A stretch of 58,000 nt of DNA, taken from the NCBI GenBank assembly GCA_014529385.2, contig CM043962.1, forward strand, positions 38,039,098 through 38,097,097. Reading direction: 5' to 3'. This document shows positions 45,249 to 56,060 of this stretch, piece after piece. The stretch's first letter is position 1; every line of letters begins with the position of its first letter. This stretch comes from Adiantum capillus-veneris. Taxonomy: Eukaryota > Streptophyta > Polypodiopsida > Polypodiales > Pteridaceae. The position numbers and the translations under genes were made by a program. The notes below the pieces were generated by a model that was not told the origin of the DNA, ran no database searches, and saw nothing but the letters and a program-made list of their open reading frames with translations.

Positions 45249-45312
45249 AGAAATAAAATGATATACTAACGTATTCAAGAGGCCAAAATGACCTATGAGA
45301 CCAAACCATTAG
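45249..45312 (-). repeat. LINE-like 3' module, copy 3
   Basis: Nearly identical to 44941-45001 on the minus strand (TTTGGTCTCATAGGTCATTT and on). Downstream in that orientation it reaches the GA/CT tract at 45158-45199. Confidence 0.65.
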
Positions 45313-45356
45313 TTCTCTATCTCTTTGTGTCTTCCTATCTAGCTAGAACGGAGCTA

Positions 45357-45361
<5 letters not shown>

Positions 45362-45400
<39 letters not shown>

Positions 45401-45516
45401 TTGATGCATTTATACATTGTCTGTCGAGGCGATGCATCCTTTCGTTGTGTCTAGAGACAGAGAGAGACACAAAGAAAGGATGTATCGCCTTGACAGACAA
45501 GATAGAAATGCATCAA

Positions 45517-45557
<41 letters not shown>
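45362..45557 (+). repeat. Long imperfect hairpin with GA/CT outer arms
   Basis: Inner arms 45397-45450 and 45467-45520 pair at 48 of 54 positions around a 16-nt loop. Outside them (GA)18 (45362-45397) faces a long (CT)n (45521 on), extending the stem to roughly 90 bp. A second copy of the right arm lies at 45612-45664 between two CT tracts (45521-45611 and 45665-45748), with similar complementarity to the left arm. It could be a small-RNA precursor-like fold if transcribed, or simply a recombination product at microsatellites. Confidence 0.8.
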
Positions 45558-45613
<56 letters not shown>

Positions 45614-45660
45614 CGAAGAAAGGATTCATCGCCTCGACAGACAAGACAGAAATGCATCAA

Positions 45661-45749
<89 letters not shown>

Positions 45750-45879
45750 AATGTAGGCCTTATGTAGGTACATGCCTAAGCACTTTCGGAGGCACTGCCA
45801 CCACCGAAGACCTTACCGTTGTATACTATTTGTAAGAGCGAGCGAGACCCACCATAGCCGGATTGCACGAGCTAGTTAG

Positions 45880-45932
45880 TATAAAATTCTTTTCAATAGC
45901 CTTTATGAAGGCCATAGTGAACTTTCACCTTG
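45880..45932 (-). repeat. CACTA-like end sequence, reverse copy
   Basis: The reverse complement begins AACAAGGTGAAAGTTCACTA and matches 35660-35716. It lies against the copia LTR piece that starts at about 45933. The outermost bases expected of a CACTA end are missing. Confidence 0.4.
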
Positions 45933-46100
45933 TTTCCCTCACTAGGAGGTTTTTTCCCCGTGCATTGTATATATGCCCATCACTCTAGAGCTATCTTCTG
46001 TTTCCATTGCACACTAAGTAAAACACTCTCTGATGTGTGCCTTGAGCTTCTTTTGTCTTCTCCAAGCTGTGTGTGTTTTCCTACAACCTTAATTCTAACA
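45933..46100 (+). repeat. Copia family 1 copy F, 5' LTR 3' portion
   Basis: It matches 18610-18774 (AGGAGGTTTTTT, GTGCATTGTATATA, CCATTGCACACTAAGTAA, CCAAGCTGTGTGTGTTT) and ends TTCTAACA directly before the primer-binding site. Confidence 0.85.
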
Positions 46101-46466
46101 ATTGGTATCAGAGCAGGTTGCGTCCTCTCAAGCTTAGTCACCAATAGCTCCAGAGCACATGCCTGCTCACTTTCTTTGATTTTGTGAGCTTTGACGAGCA
46201 TCAACAGGTGAATAAATTCTTTGTGTTGACTCATAGAGCTCAGTCTGCTCAGATTTTTTATTCGAGCTCATTTCACCCTCCGTCTCCACTACAGGCAATA
46301 CTGCGCATACTATTTCGTCATTATGTGCAAATTTTTTGTTTGTGCCGTTTTTTGCATAACAGGTCCCTTACAGTCTTCTACGGCTTGTGCTATATATAGC
46401 ACATATTGTTCCTGCTACATTTCTCCTCTTTTCTGGTAGTTTTCACATGAGGTGCAGGCATTGGCC

Positions 46467-47306
46467 ATGGCTGACAACAACACAGATGTGTTCAAGATGT
46501 TTGTTGCTGAGGATAGATTGGATGGGTACAATTACCCTATGTGGACTTATATGATGAAACGTGTCCTTGTGTCAAAGGGTGTTTGGAACATTGTGTAGGG
46601 CATTGATGTACATCCTGGTTTTGAGGATGTAGGCGATATTGAGGATGTTGCAGGTTTTGGTGGTAGAATTGATGTTGCCAGAGCTGTTTTGCCTACGGCT
46701 AAGCAAGCTCGTTGGGATGTAAAAGATGCACAGGCTCATGCATCGATTGCGTTGTCTGTGAAGCACACTATTACTCCTCACATTCGTTCAACGAAATCTG
46801 CAAAATAGGATAGGGCTGGTCTTTATGCAAGTCGCATTGAAGCTAAAATTGCATCACTGCATAAAGAGCTAGAGTCGAAGATTATGCATGAGGAAGATGA
46901 CATGGACACTTTCCTTGCTGGTGTCAAGGATATCAATGAGCACCTTATTTCTACAGGAGAAGTCATTTTTGACAGTTTCCTTGTGCAGACTATTCTTGAT
47001 GCCTTGCCAGATTCTTATGAGACTTTTGCTAGTACTTGGAGACTTATGAACCAAGGAAATCCCGAAGTTGTCAAGTTTGATGCATTATACACATTGTTGT
47101 TGCAAGAGTCACTTTCTAGAAAAAACAGGACTAGACATAGTGCAGTTGAACATGCCTTTATTGCTGCTCAAAGAAAAGGTGGTAACAACAATGTAGCCAC
47201 TTCTCATGGTTCTTCTGCGACGAGCGGTAAATCACATGTTCCTAATGCTTCTGATGGCAGCAATTCGTTTGGGAATTCTCGTGATAAGGGAAAAAAGAAG
47301 ATGTAG
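46467..47306 (+). pseudogene. gag: Copia gag, copy F
   Basis: ATG at 46467 opens MADNNTDVFKMFVAEDRLDG, the usual copia gag start with the YPMW motif. One frame continues to 47306 but is cut by in-frame TAG codons at 46596 and 46806 and ends in TAG at 47304. The CCHC knuckle present in copy H is deleted: basic residues GKKKM run straight into the downstream linker. Confidence 0.85.
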
Positions 47307-47360
47307 AGACTGGTTCCACTACAAATGCAGCTATTGTTGAGTCTTCTATGAAAGGAGACT

Positions 47361-48465
47361 ATGATGTTGATGTTGATGCAAAATGGGCTTTTAGTGCATA
47401 GTGCACTTATGACTTCTATCCATGATGCATGTTTGTCACTTGTAGATGCTCAAGTGTGGTACTTTGATAATGGTGCTACAAAGAACATTACCTCTCATCG
47501 TGACTTATTTACCTCTCTCAAGGATATCCCTCATGGGAATTCAGTCACTTGTGCCAATAATGCCTCTTATCCGAGCAAGGCAGTTGGAAAGATTGTGTTT
47601 ACTGCTCCAAATGCCAGTTCTTTCACACTTGTTGATGCATTGTATGTACCTAGGATCAAGAATCTTTTACCTGTATCTACACTTGCTAGACTTGGGCTTG
47701 TAGTCATATTTGTGGATGACAGATGTACAATACATGATCTTAGCTTTGGTAATGAAATTGTTGCATCTGGCATTTTATGTTGTGGGCTATATAAGCTCAT
47801 TTTGTATGACAAGTGTGAGAAAAATTTTGTAAATGTAGTCGTGGATTCTAAGGCTATTTCAAATGCAAAACTTTGGCATGCACGTTTTGGACATCTGGAT
47901 TTTGTCAGTTTGCTGCATTTGCAGAAATCTAATATGGTTGCTTCTTTGCCACGTCTTGAAGCACATGTCAAACATGTTTGTGAAGGATGTATTTTGGGTA
48001 AGATGCAACATTCAAAGTTTCCAAAGGATGGTTCAGTTAGGGCCACATGCAGGTTGCAGCTTGTGCATAATGATGTTTGTGGGCCCATGAAAGCTCTGTC
48101 CTTGGGCAATTACCTTTACTTCATGACTTTCATTGATGATTACTCCAGGCATGCTTGGGAATATCTGCTTAAAGCGATGTCCAAAGTATTTATGTGCTTC
48201 AAACAATTACTGGCTATGGCTGAAAATATCTTGAAATGTACTATGGACACCCTCCGTTTCGATCGAAAGGGGGAGTATATGTCTCATGAATTTAATGCAT
48301 TTTTGGCTAGCATTGGGATAAAACACCATTGTACAGTATATGCCTCAGCAAAATGGTGTTGTTGAGAGGAAAAACAGGTCACTTACAAAAATGGCACGAT
48401 GTATGGTCAAAAGTCAAGCTTTGCCGCATTCATTTTGGCTTGAGGCCATGATTGTGCCACTTATG
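47361..48465 (+). pseudogene. pol: Copia protease and integrase N-half, copy F
   Basis: Protease shows WYFDNGATKNIT, with Asn where the DSG serine should be. It is followed by the GAG-pre-integrase domain (LWHARFGHLDFVSL, HVCEGCILGKM) and the integrase core with VHNDVCGPM, FIDDYSRH and LRFDRKGEYMSH. A frameshift near 48340 precedes the VVERKNRS segment. Then the sequence is split by the second-family copia at 48466. Confidence 0.85.
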
Positions 48466-48657
48466 TGAAGGAGTACGAGCGAAAGTGCGACGCGAGAGAG
48501 AGTGCGAGAAGAAGAGCACGACGATATGGTGAACTCGCTCTACTGTAATGTGTAGAGCATAGTGAGTTCTTATTAGGTTTTTACAAAAGAATATGTGTAC
48601 ATACCTGGCGGCCCGCCCACTTACCTGGGCGACCACATTGGGCTTTATACCCCAACA
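48466..48657 (-). repeat. Copia family 2 3' LTR (192 bp)
   Basis: Minus strand: starts TGTTGGGGTATAAAGCCC after a purine tract (AAGTGGGAGGT), ends CTCGTACTCCTTCA. It differs from the 5' LTR at 3 positions by eye. Its outer flank is TTATG (48461-48465). Confidence 0.92.
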
Positions 48658-48734
48658 ACCTCCCACTTAAAGTCCAATGTGGTACTTTAAGTGTGAGAGA
48701 AGCTAATATACAAGAGATGTAGAGAAGTGATGTA

Positions 48735-49120
48735 CTACCCTACACCTAACTGCTTGCGAAAATGCGCAAAGCTCTCTGAGGGAAGTCCTTTTGTAAGTAG
48801 ATCAGCAGGATTTTCTGTGGTGTGAAATTTGACAAGCTGAAGTTGCTTATCCTCGAGCATTTCCCTGATGAAATGATACTTCACATCCACATGCTTTGTC
48901 TTTGAGTGATAAACTGGATTGCGAGCCAGTTGTATAGCACTTTGACTATCACAATATAACACAGGCATCTCTTCTTTGATTCCCAAATCTGTTACTAGTC
49001 GATTAAGCAAAATTGATTCTTTGCATGCCTCTGATGCTGCAACATATTCAGCCTCTGTAGTAGACTGAGTAACACAATCTTGTAATCTAGAACGCCATGA
49101 TACTGCTCAGCCAATGTAAA
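48735..49120 (-). pseudogene. pol: Copia family 2 RNase H, C-terminal part
   Basis: NRLVTDLGIKEE, YCDSQSAIQLARNPVYH, TKHVDVKYHFIRE and NPADLLTKGLP are the RNase H C-terminal motifs of copia. The frame is displaced from the preceding RT frame by a single-base loss near 49110. It ends at GVG-stop just before the purine tract. Confidence 0.9.
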
Positions 49121-49912
49121 GACATACCCTGACGTAGACCTTCGGTTGTCTAAGTCACCTGCATAATCTGAGTCTGTAAAACCCTTTACACTTAGCTCCT
49201 GACTCCCATAGCATATATGCATACTCTTTGTAGCTTTCAGGTATCTCAATATTCCTTTCACTGCCTCCCAATGTTTCTTGCCTGGGTTTGACATGTATCG
49301 ACTTACTACTCCCACTGCAAATGCAATGTCTGGGCGAGTAGCAATCATTGCATACATCAAAATACCCACTGCAGACGCATATGGAATCTTATCCATTTCA
49401 ACCTGTTCTTCCTCAGACACAGGACAATCTTGTTTGCTAAGTTTCACATATGGTGGCAATGGAACACTCAGTGCCTTTCCCTTCTCCATATTGAAACGTT
49501 GCAAAACCTTGTCAATATACTCTGTTTGAGATAACCAAATCAACTTCTTTGATCTGTCTCTCTCAATGCGCATACCAAGTATATGACTTGCCTCACCCAT
49601 GTCTTTCATGTCAAACAATTTTGCCATCTTTGACTTCAAAGCTGAAATTTCTTCCAAGTGCTTGCCAGCAATCAACATGTCATCCACATACAAAATAAGG
49701 ATCAGCCAACTACCATCCTTAGCCTTCTTTGTATATAGACAGTGATCGAACTCACTATGTTTGTAGCCTTGAGAAAGCATAAACTTGTGGAATTTATGGT
49801 ACCATGCCCTTGGTGATTGTTTTAAGCCATAAAGACTCTTTAACAACTGGCATACCCAATCTTCTGCCTTTCTCAACAAACCCTTCTGGTTGCTGCATGT
49901 AGTTTTCCACAT
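48995..49912 (-). pseudogene. pol: Copia family 2 RT (C-terminal two-thirds) and RNase H start
   Basis: 305 codons: [18 protein letters not shown], the catalytic YVDDMLIAG, LGMRIERD, RPDIAFAVGVVSRYMSNPG and RSTSGYVFTLA. It is intact inside but joined to the upstream frame by a frameshift near 49860. The last ~40 codons are out of frame. Confidence 0.9.
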
Positions 49913-51206
49913 CTAAATCACCATGCAAGAAATCTGTCTTAACATCCATTTGGTGCAACACCAAATCTAATATGGCAACCAATGCAAGAAAGCATCTCAA
50001 TGTAGTCATCTTGACCACCGGAGAGAAGACTTCATCAAAGTCAATGCCTTGTTCTTGCTTAAAGCCCTTGGCAACAAGCCTTGCTTTGTACTTTGGCTGA
50101 CTATCATGAGCGGTGATCTTATACCTGTAAACCCATTTACAAGGTAGATCCTTTTTGCCATGTGGTAATTTAACTAGCTTCCATGTCTTGTTTTTATGCA
50201 GAGCTGTCATCTCTGACTGCATGGCCAATTGCCAATTCCCGGAGTCCTTCATTTGCACTGCTTCCTTGTAACGTGAAGGCTCATTGCAATCAGTCAACAT
50301 GACATAGTTCATAGATGGAACAAACCTATCAGGAGGTCGCGTGACACGTCCAGATCTATGCACAATAGGTGGCTCAGGCTCAGCCACAACCTGTGGTTCC
50401 ACTCTATCCTGTCCTTGCTCCTCTTGAGCCCTGACATTTTGTCTTGCATGTGCAGGTCCATCTTCTTGGAAGACAACTCTTCTAATCTCATCAACCCTCT
50501 CTGGTTTAGAATGATATTTGGATTCATTAAAGTGAACATCATTGCTGTGGACAACCTTTCTGGATTCGGGATCCCAAAGTCTGTACCCCATCTCACCAGA
50601 ATTACCATAGCCTAGAAAGATGCACTTTCTACTCTTTGGCTCAAGTTTGTTCCTAAATTCCTTTGGAACGTGAGTATATGCCTCACAGCCAAAGACTCTG
50701 AGATGCTTGTATGAGGGCATTTTGCCTGACCATACCATCTCTGGCACTGAATCCTTCTGCAAAACCTTGCTAGGAGATCTATTTACAAGATGAACAGCTG
50801 TTGATACAGCTTCAGCCCAAAACCCATTTGGCAGCTGTGCATTAGACAACATACTTTTGACCTTCTCTTGTATGGTCCTATTTATCCTCTCAGCAACACC
50901 ATTTTGAGGAGGATTGTAAGGAGCAGTAAGTTCACGTTTTATACCTTTTGACTCACAAAAGTCCTGAAAGGCCTTTGAAACATACTCTCCACCATTGTCA
51001 GTGCGTAAGCATTTAAGCTTCTTGCCACTCTGATTCTCCACAAGTGTCACAAACGTTTTGAAAACACTAAACGCTTCATCCTTGTGCTTGAGAAAGTAAA
51101 CCCATACTTTCCTCGAGTAATCATCTATAAATGTCATAAAGTAAGAAGCTCCCCCTAGAGATAGGTTAGGCATAGGTCCACACAAATCACTATGAACAAG
51201 TGCCAA
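49794..51206 (-). pseudogene. pol: Copia family 2 integrase and RT N-terminal part
   Basis: 470 codons. The integrase core has all three acidic residues: VHSDLCGP, RTDNGGEYVS and NPPQNGVAERINRT. It is followed by HLRVFGCEAY and KCIFLGYGNSGEMGY, a charged linker with RSGRVTRPPDRF, and RT up to QMDVKTDFLHGDL and YMQQPEGF. It is in the same frame as the upstream ORFs, so only the TAG at 51243 separates them. Confidence 0.92.
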
Positions 51207-51242
51207 CTGTGTATCTCTTCTACTGCTTCTATGCTTATGTGG

Positions 51243-52307
51243 CTACTGTGTTTGCTTACCATACAAACAATGCTCACAGAATTCAAAATCATTAAATGAA
51301 AAGCCAGGCAAATAACCAGAACGAGACAAGATTTCCATTCCCTTCTTGGACATATGTCCTAACCGGCTATGCCACAAAGAAACGTTCGGCTGCTCGGTTA
51401 CATTGATTACATTTTTAGAGACATTTGATACATAAATCATGTAAAGTCCTCCAGACTTTACTCCATGTGCTATTGTCATAGAACCCTTGGATATCTTCCA
51501 CATGTTCTGTCCAAAAGTGGTGACGTAGCCAGCATCATCAAGTAAACCTGTGCTGATCAAGCTCTTTGTAATTGCGGGAACATGTCTCACATTCTTCAGC
51601 ATGAAAGAAGAGCCATTCTGAAACTTCAATTGAACATCTCCAACACCTAAGATCTCACATGTCTGCCCATTGCCTAGCCGAACATGATCTTTAGTGGTCA
51701 CATAAGAGGTAAACCTCTCTTTGTTTGGAGACACATGAAGTGATGCTACTGAGTCTATAATCCATTCACTCAGTGCATTTCCATCAGATGCTGTAAGAAG
51801 AGCTGAGTCCATTGTATTCTTCAAGAAGTAGATGTCTCCTGACACTAGACTGTCATCCTCTGCAACAGTGTTTGTCACATTTATTTCTTGAATCTTCACT
51901 GAGGACTTGTTCTTCTCACCATGGTCTTCAGCTTTCTCTTTGCCTTTTTCTGCTTTCCATTCTCTGCAGTCTCTTTTCATGTGACCCTTCTTGCCACAAT
52001 GGTAGCATTCTATGTCACTCTCGCCTTTAGCATTGCGGGACTTGCTACGAGACTGATTCCTCTTTCCACCTTTGTACTTTTCTTTGGTCCTTCCCCTGAC
52101 AATTAAGGCTGTTCCTTTGCCTTTGTCCATTGTCTTTCTATTGGTTTCTTCAGTAAGCAGACTTCCTTCTACACCTGCTATGTTCAAACCATCTAGAGGT
52201 GCAGAATTACTCAAAGCTGTGCGAAAAGTGTCCCAACTTTCCGGCAATGTGATCAATAGGAACATAGCTCTAACAGGTTCATCAAACTTGACACCTTGAG
52301 CTGACAA
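51243..52307 (-). pseudogene. gag-pol: Copia family 2 gag C-term, CCHC knuckle, protease, pre-integrase
   Basis: About 354 codons in the same frame as gag. CYHCGKKGHMKRDC lies near residue 100. Protease near 183 reads WIIDSVASLH, Val replacing the Gly of DSG. The GAG-pre-integrase domain (LWHSRLGHMSKKGM, CEHCLYGKQTQ) precedes an in-frame TAG at 51243-51245. Confidence 0.9.
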
Positions 52308-52709
52308 CTAACTATAGATTGTGTTGAATTCATTCAGATGATTGGACATAGGTGTCCCTTCTTTCATCTTCAAGTCAACAAGCTTCTTAAGCCAGTATAC
52401 CTGTGAAGCTGCACTCTGCTTCTCATAAAGATCACTCAGCTTTAACCATGCTTGATAAGCCGACATCTCGTCTGCTACATTGAAGTAAACGCTTTCTGCC
52501 AAAGTCAGCATAATGGTAGAAAGTGCCAATTCATCCATTTCGCTCCATTCATCTTCGTCCATATCTTTTGGTTTTATCCCCTTGAGCTTTATAGGTTTTA
52601 TCTGCTTCTTTTGTACCAACACGTGCCAAATCTGCTTCTTCCACAATGGGAAATTGGTTCCATCCAGCTTCTTGATATTGTAAAGAGCAGTGTCCTGTGA
52701 TCCAGCCAT
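52308..52709 (-). pseudogene. gag: Copia family 2 gag N-terminal part
   Basis: 133 codons from MAGSQDTALYNIKKLDGTNF, with the FPLWKKQIW signature and YQAWLKLSDLYE, a copia gag (UBN2-like) domain. It ends in TAG at 52308-52310. The next codon resumes LSAQGVKF in the same frame, where related gags have Gln before LS, so CAG to TAG mutation is the simplest reading. Confidence 0.92.
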
Positions 52710-53792
52710 AGCTACGCTTCACAGTAGTTTACTTTCCTGGGAAAAATTCGGCAGAGTTTTCCCTGTAAACTGACCTCTGAACCAATATCAACCTGTCAAA
52801 TGAACCAAGAAAGCTTCAGATTCTGCAGAAATTTTGGCAGAGTCTCCTTTGTAAAATGGCTCTGGTGTACTAAAAACAGACCAAAAAACAACTCAAAAAA
52901 CACTGTCTCTCTGACATTCTAAGCTGCGGGTAAACCTGTCCTGCACCTGTACTGTCTCTCACTGTCCTGTCACTGTCTTGTAAGCATAGACTGCGACAAT
53001 GCCTCAACGGCAGTAAAGCAAAGATGCAATCCCAACTGTCTAACTCACAGTCAATACATCCTAGCTGCCTATCTAAGGGTGCTCGAGGGATCGCTCCAAG
53101 ACCTGTATCACCGAAAGGATCTCAACATTCGAGAATCCCCCAGCTCAATAAAACCTCACTCGACCCTCAACAAAGGCTGCAGTAAATCTGACAGTACATA
53201 GACTTCCCACAAAGTCATACATCCACAAATTTCCCATTGTATGCTGTAACCGCTGCGGCGGTTGTTTGCTGCGTGACTCACAGCCAGCAAACCCTCAACA
53301 GACATACATCATCTCTGACAATACACCCCATGTGGAAGTACCTGCAATGTCAGGATGAAATCTGGAATATCAAGCAGCAAACGCAAGCTACCTGATGAAC
53401 TAGTGGATGTCGCCTACAGTCTGTGTGTAGATGCTCCCGTGTCGTATGTGACATGCCTCCAAGAATTGTGAGCCGTCCTTCGATGTGTAGACAGCCACAA
53501 ATCAACACTCTGGGAGTGTCGATATCCTCAGCACCTGCAATCGTAGGCCGAAAACCCCAAATTTGCAGAGTCGGATCTGCACCCGCTGAGACCACGTAGT
53601 CGAAAATGGCCTGCGCAGACCTTTGTCGAAGCCGAACGGTGGCCGAGATGACCTCAGAATGAAATTCTGACAACACCGAGCCCTTCGAGCAGTCCCACGA
53701 AATTTGGGGCCGTGTCTTCGCTTGTCGAATTTCACTCCAATCTGAGCTGGTGGCTCTAGCCTCCTGCAGTGCTGCCCCGAGCCTCGATCTGA
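52710..53792 (-). other. Long 5' leader of the family 2 copia
   Basis: About 1.08 kb between the primer site and the gag start, without recognisable ORFs of the element. It is Ser/Tyr-poor non-coding sequence, with several CCTGTC / CACTGTC words near 52900-52980. Unusually long for a copia leader. Confidence 0.7.
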
Positions 53793-53804
53793 GCTCTGAT
53801 ACCA
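53793..53804 (-). other. Primer-binding site, family 2 copia
   Basis: The minus strand reads TGGTATCAGAGC two bases inside the 5' LTR, complementary to the initiator tRNA-Met 3' end. Confidence 0.95.
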
Positions 53805-53806
53805 GT

Positions 53807-53998
53807 TGAAGGAGTACGAGCGGAAGTGCGATGCGAGAGAGAGTGCGAGAAGAAGAGCACGACGATATGGTGAACTCGCTCTACTGTAATGTGTAGAGCA
53901 TAGTGAGTTCTTATTAGGTTTTTACAAAAGAATATGTGTACATACCTGGCGGCCCGGCCACTTACCTGGGCGACCACATTGGGCTTTATACCCCAACA
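53807..53998 (-). repeat. Copia family 2 5' LTR (192 bp)
   Basis: Pair of the LTR at 48466-48657, with differences at three sites (GCGGAAG, GCGATGCG, CCCGGCC against GCGAAAG, GCGACGCG, CCCGCCC). Outer flank TTATG at 53999-54003. Confidence 0.95.
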
Positions 53999-55455
53999 TT
54001 ATGTACTTAGCAGGTGTCCTACGAAAGCTTTGCAGTCTATAACTCCCTATGAAACATGGCATGATAGAAAGCCTTCTATTGAGCACATGCGTGTTTTTGG
54101 TTGTTTGGCATATGCTTTGGTGCCACACGCAACGCAAAAAATTGGATGATAAGGCTGTCAAATGTATTTTTGTTGGTTATAGTGCTGAAAGCAAAGGTTG
54201 CAAGTTGTATCATTTGCAAAAAAAAGTGTATCTTGGTCTCACGAGATGTTTTGTGGAAGATTCTGTTCAGGCCATGCTGCCATGTACTAGAGACAGTAAT
54301 GTAAGCTCACTGGACATTTATGACACTTTGTCGCCTCTTTTCAGTGGTGAAAGTTTGAATGTAAATTCCAATGAGACAAATGTACAGACTATGGGGGTTT
54401 TTTAAAATATTACTTCAGTGGTGAAAGTTCAAATGTAAATTCCAATGACACAAATGTACAGCCTATGGGGGTTTTTAAAAATATTACAGATTAGCCTATT
54501 ACTGATGCAGATGTACATGATGTACTTGTTGAGGGAAGGGTTGAGAATGAGTAGGCTAGAGGTATGCCTAAATGGTTGGTGCATACTTTTCGTGACAGTA
54601 AATTGCATGCACCTTTGTCTAGTTGTACTCATTCAAGTTCTCACCATGCATCTTCTGCATCATATTGTTATTCTTTGGTTGTGTCTAAGTTATGTGATGT
54701 TGAGGAACCTCTATCTTTTGATGAAGCACAAAATTAAAAAAATTGTATGGCTGCCATGCAATTAGAATATGATGCACTTATAGAAAATGACACATGGACT
54801 TCATGTGATTTTCCTCCTGGCAAAAAGGCCATTGATACGAAGTGGATTTACAAGTTGAAATGCAAGTCGAATGCTGAGATTGATCGCTATAAGGCTTGAC
54901 TTGTTGCAAAGGGTTATGCACAACAAAAAGGCATAGATTATGAAGAGACTTTTTCTCCCACTTGTCTTATGACTATTGTGAATTTTCCATGTGCATTGGC
55001 AGCTCATTTTGGTTGGGATGTACATAAGTTAGACATTGTTACTGCTTTCTTATATGGTGACATTTTTTAGGAAGTTTATGTGGACAAGAGGATAAAGGGG
55101 GCATATGGGTTGAATGAATCTCCTCGTGCTTGGTATGCGAAGGCTAACACTCATTTGGTCAAATGAGGCTTTCATAATAGTCCCATAGAAAACACATTGT
55201 ATGTAAAGTGTGAGGGTGATGTACTTCTCATTGTCGTTCTCTATGTGGATGATTTGTTGATCACTGGACCAAGTAAGAGACATATTGCTAAATTTAACGC
55301 TAATTCAAATGCTACTTTCAAGATGAAAGATTTGAGGTTGTTGCATCATTACTTGGGTATACAGTTTAAGCAGTATGATGGTGGTATTGCCTTGTGTCAG
55401 ACAAGTTACATACAAACATTGCTATATAAGTTTGGACTTGAGGATTGCAAACCAA
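53999..55455 (+). pseudogene. pol: Copia family 1 copy F, 3' half
   Basis: It resumes the integrase exactly after the target duplication (CCTACGAAAGCTTTGCAGTC; HMRVFGCLAY), then linker and RT ([41 protein letters not shown]). It is more decayed than the 5' half, with many stops, and a 74-bp tandem duplication in the linker (54340-54413 and 54414-54487). RNase H and the 3' LTR are missing; homology ends near 55455. Confidence 0.85.
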
Positions 55456-56060
55456 TTGCCATAGGGCTGAAGTGCCTAATGTCAGAAAACAAGACAGAAT
55501 CCTCCTGCAGTACAAGATGTTGCTGAGGAACAACCAGCTCAAGCAGTTATTAGAAGGTCTAAAAGAGTTTCAAGGCCTCCTGATAGATTTATCCCTCCCT
55601 GGACTACATTATGTTGACAGATTGCGGAGAGCCTTCCTGCTATAAGGAAGCCATGTCAATGGATAACAAGGCGAAGTGGGAGAAAGCTATGCAATCAGAA
55701 ATGGACTCGTTGCATAAGAATCAAACTTGGAAGTTGGTTCGGTTGCCTAAAGGTAAAAAGGCATTACCATGCAAATGGGTGTACAAGCAAAACATTACAC
55801 CTCATGATAATAAACCCAAGTACAAGGCACGACTTTTTGCTAAAGGATTTAAGCAGCAGTAGGGTATTGACTTTGATGAGATCTTTTCTCCAGTTGTCAA
55901 GATGAATACTCTGTGGTGTGTACTTGCATTGGTTGCTAAAGACGACATGGAACTTGACCAGATGGATGTCAAGACGGCGTTCTTGCATGGTGATCTTCAA
56001 GAAGAAGTTTATATGCAGCAGCCAGAAGGTTTTTTTGAGAACGGCAATGAGTGTTCCTCA
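55456..56060 (+). pseudogene. pol: Copia family 2-like linker/RT fragment
   Basis: MLTDCGEPSCYKEAMSM, AMQSEMDSLHKNQTWKLVRL, LPCKWVYKQNITPHD and [20 protein letters not shown] match the family 2 element (about 49870-50330) more closely than copy F. In-frame TAG at 55860 follows KQQ, where a Gln is expected. It is joined directly to copy F without LTR or target duplication. Confidence 0.8.

Larger units (their letters stand above)
46101..48465 (+). mobile_element. Copia family 1 copy F, 5' half
   Basis: It runs from the primer-binding site TGGTATCAGAGC (46103-46114, complementary to initiator tRNA-Met) through gag, protease, GAG-pre-integrase and half of integrase, then is interrupted by a complete copia element. 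It continues at 53999. Confidence 0.9.
48466..53998 (-). mobile_element. Complete Ty1/copia element, family 2 (5,533 bp)
   Basis: Two 192-bp LTRs, primer-binding site, purine tract, and gag, protease, integrase, RT and RNase H in copia order, bracketed by target duplication TTATG (48461-48465, 53999-54003). It inserted into copy F within the integrase gene. LTR identity near 98% indicates a fairly recent event. Coding is broken by two in-frame TAGs and two frameshifts. Only mild damage overall. Confidence 0.95.

Noticed and set aside
52300-52312. Programmed stop-codon readthrough between gag and pol of the family 2 copia
   Set aside because: The TAG is followed by TTG, not a known CARYYA readthrough context. 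It lies inside the gag domain, and a second TAG interrupts pre-integrase. Decay is simpler.
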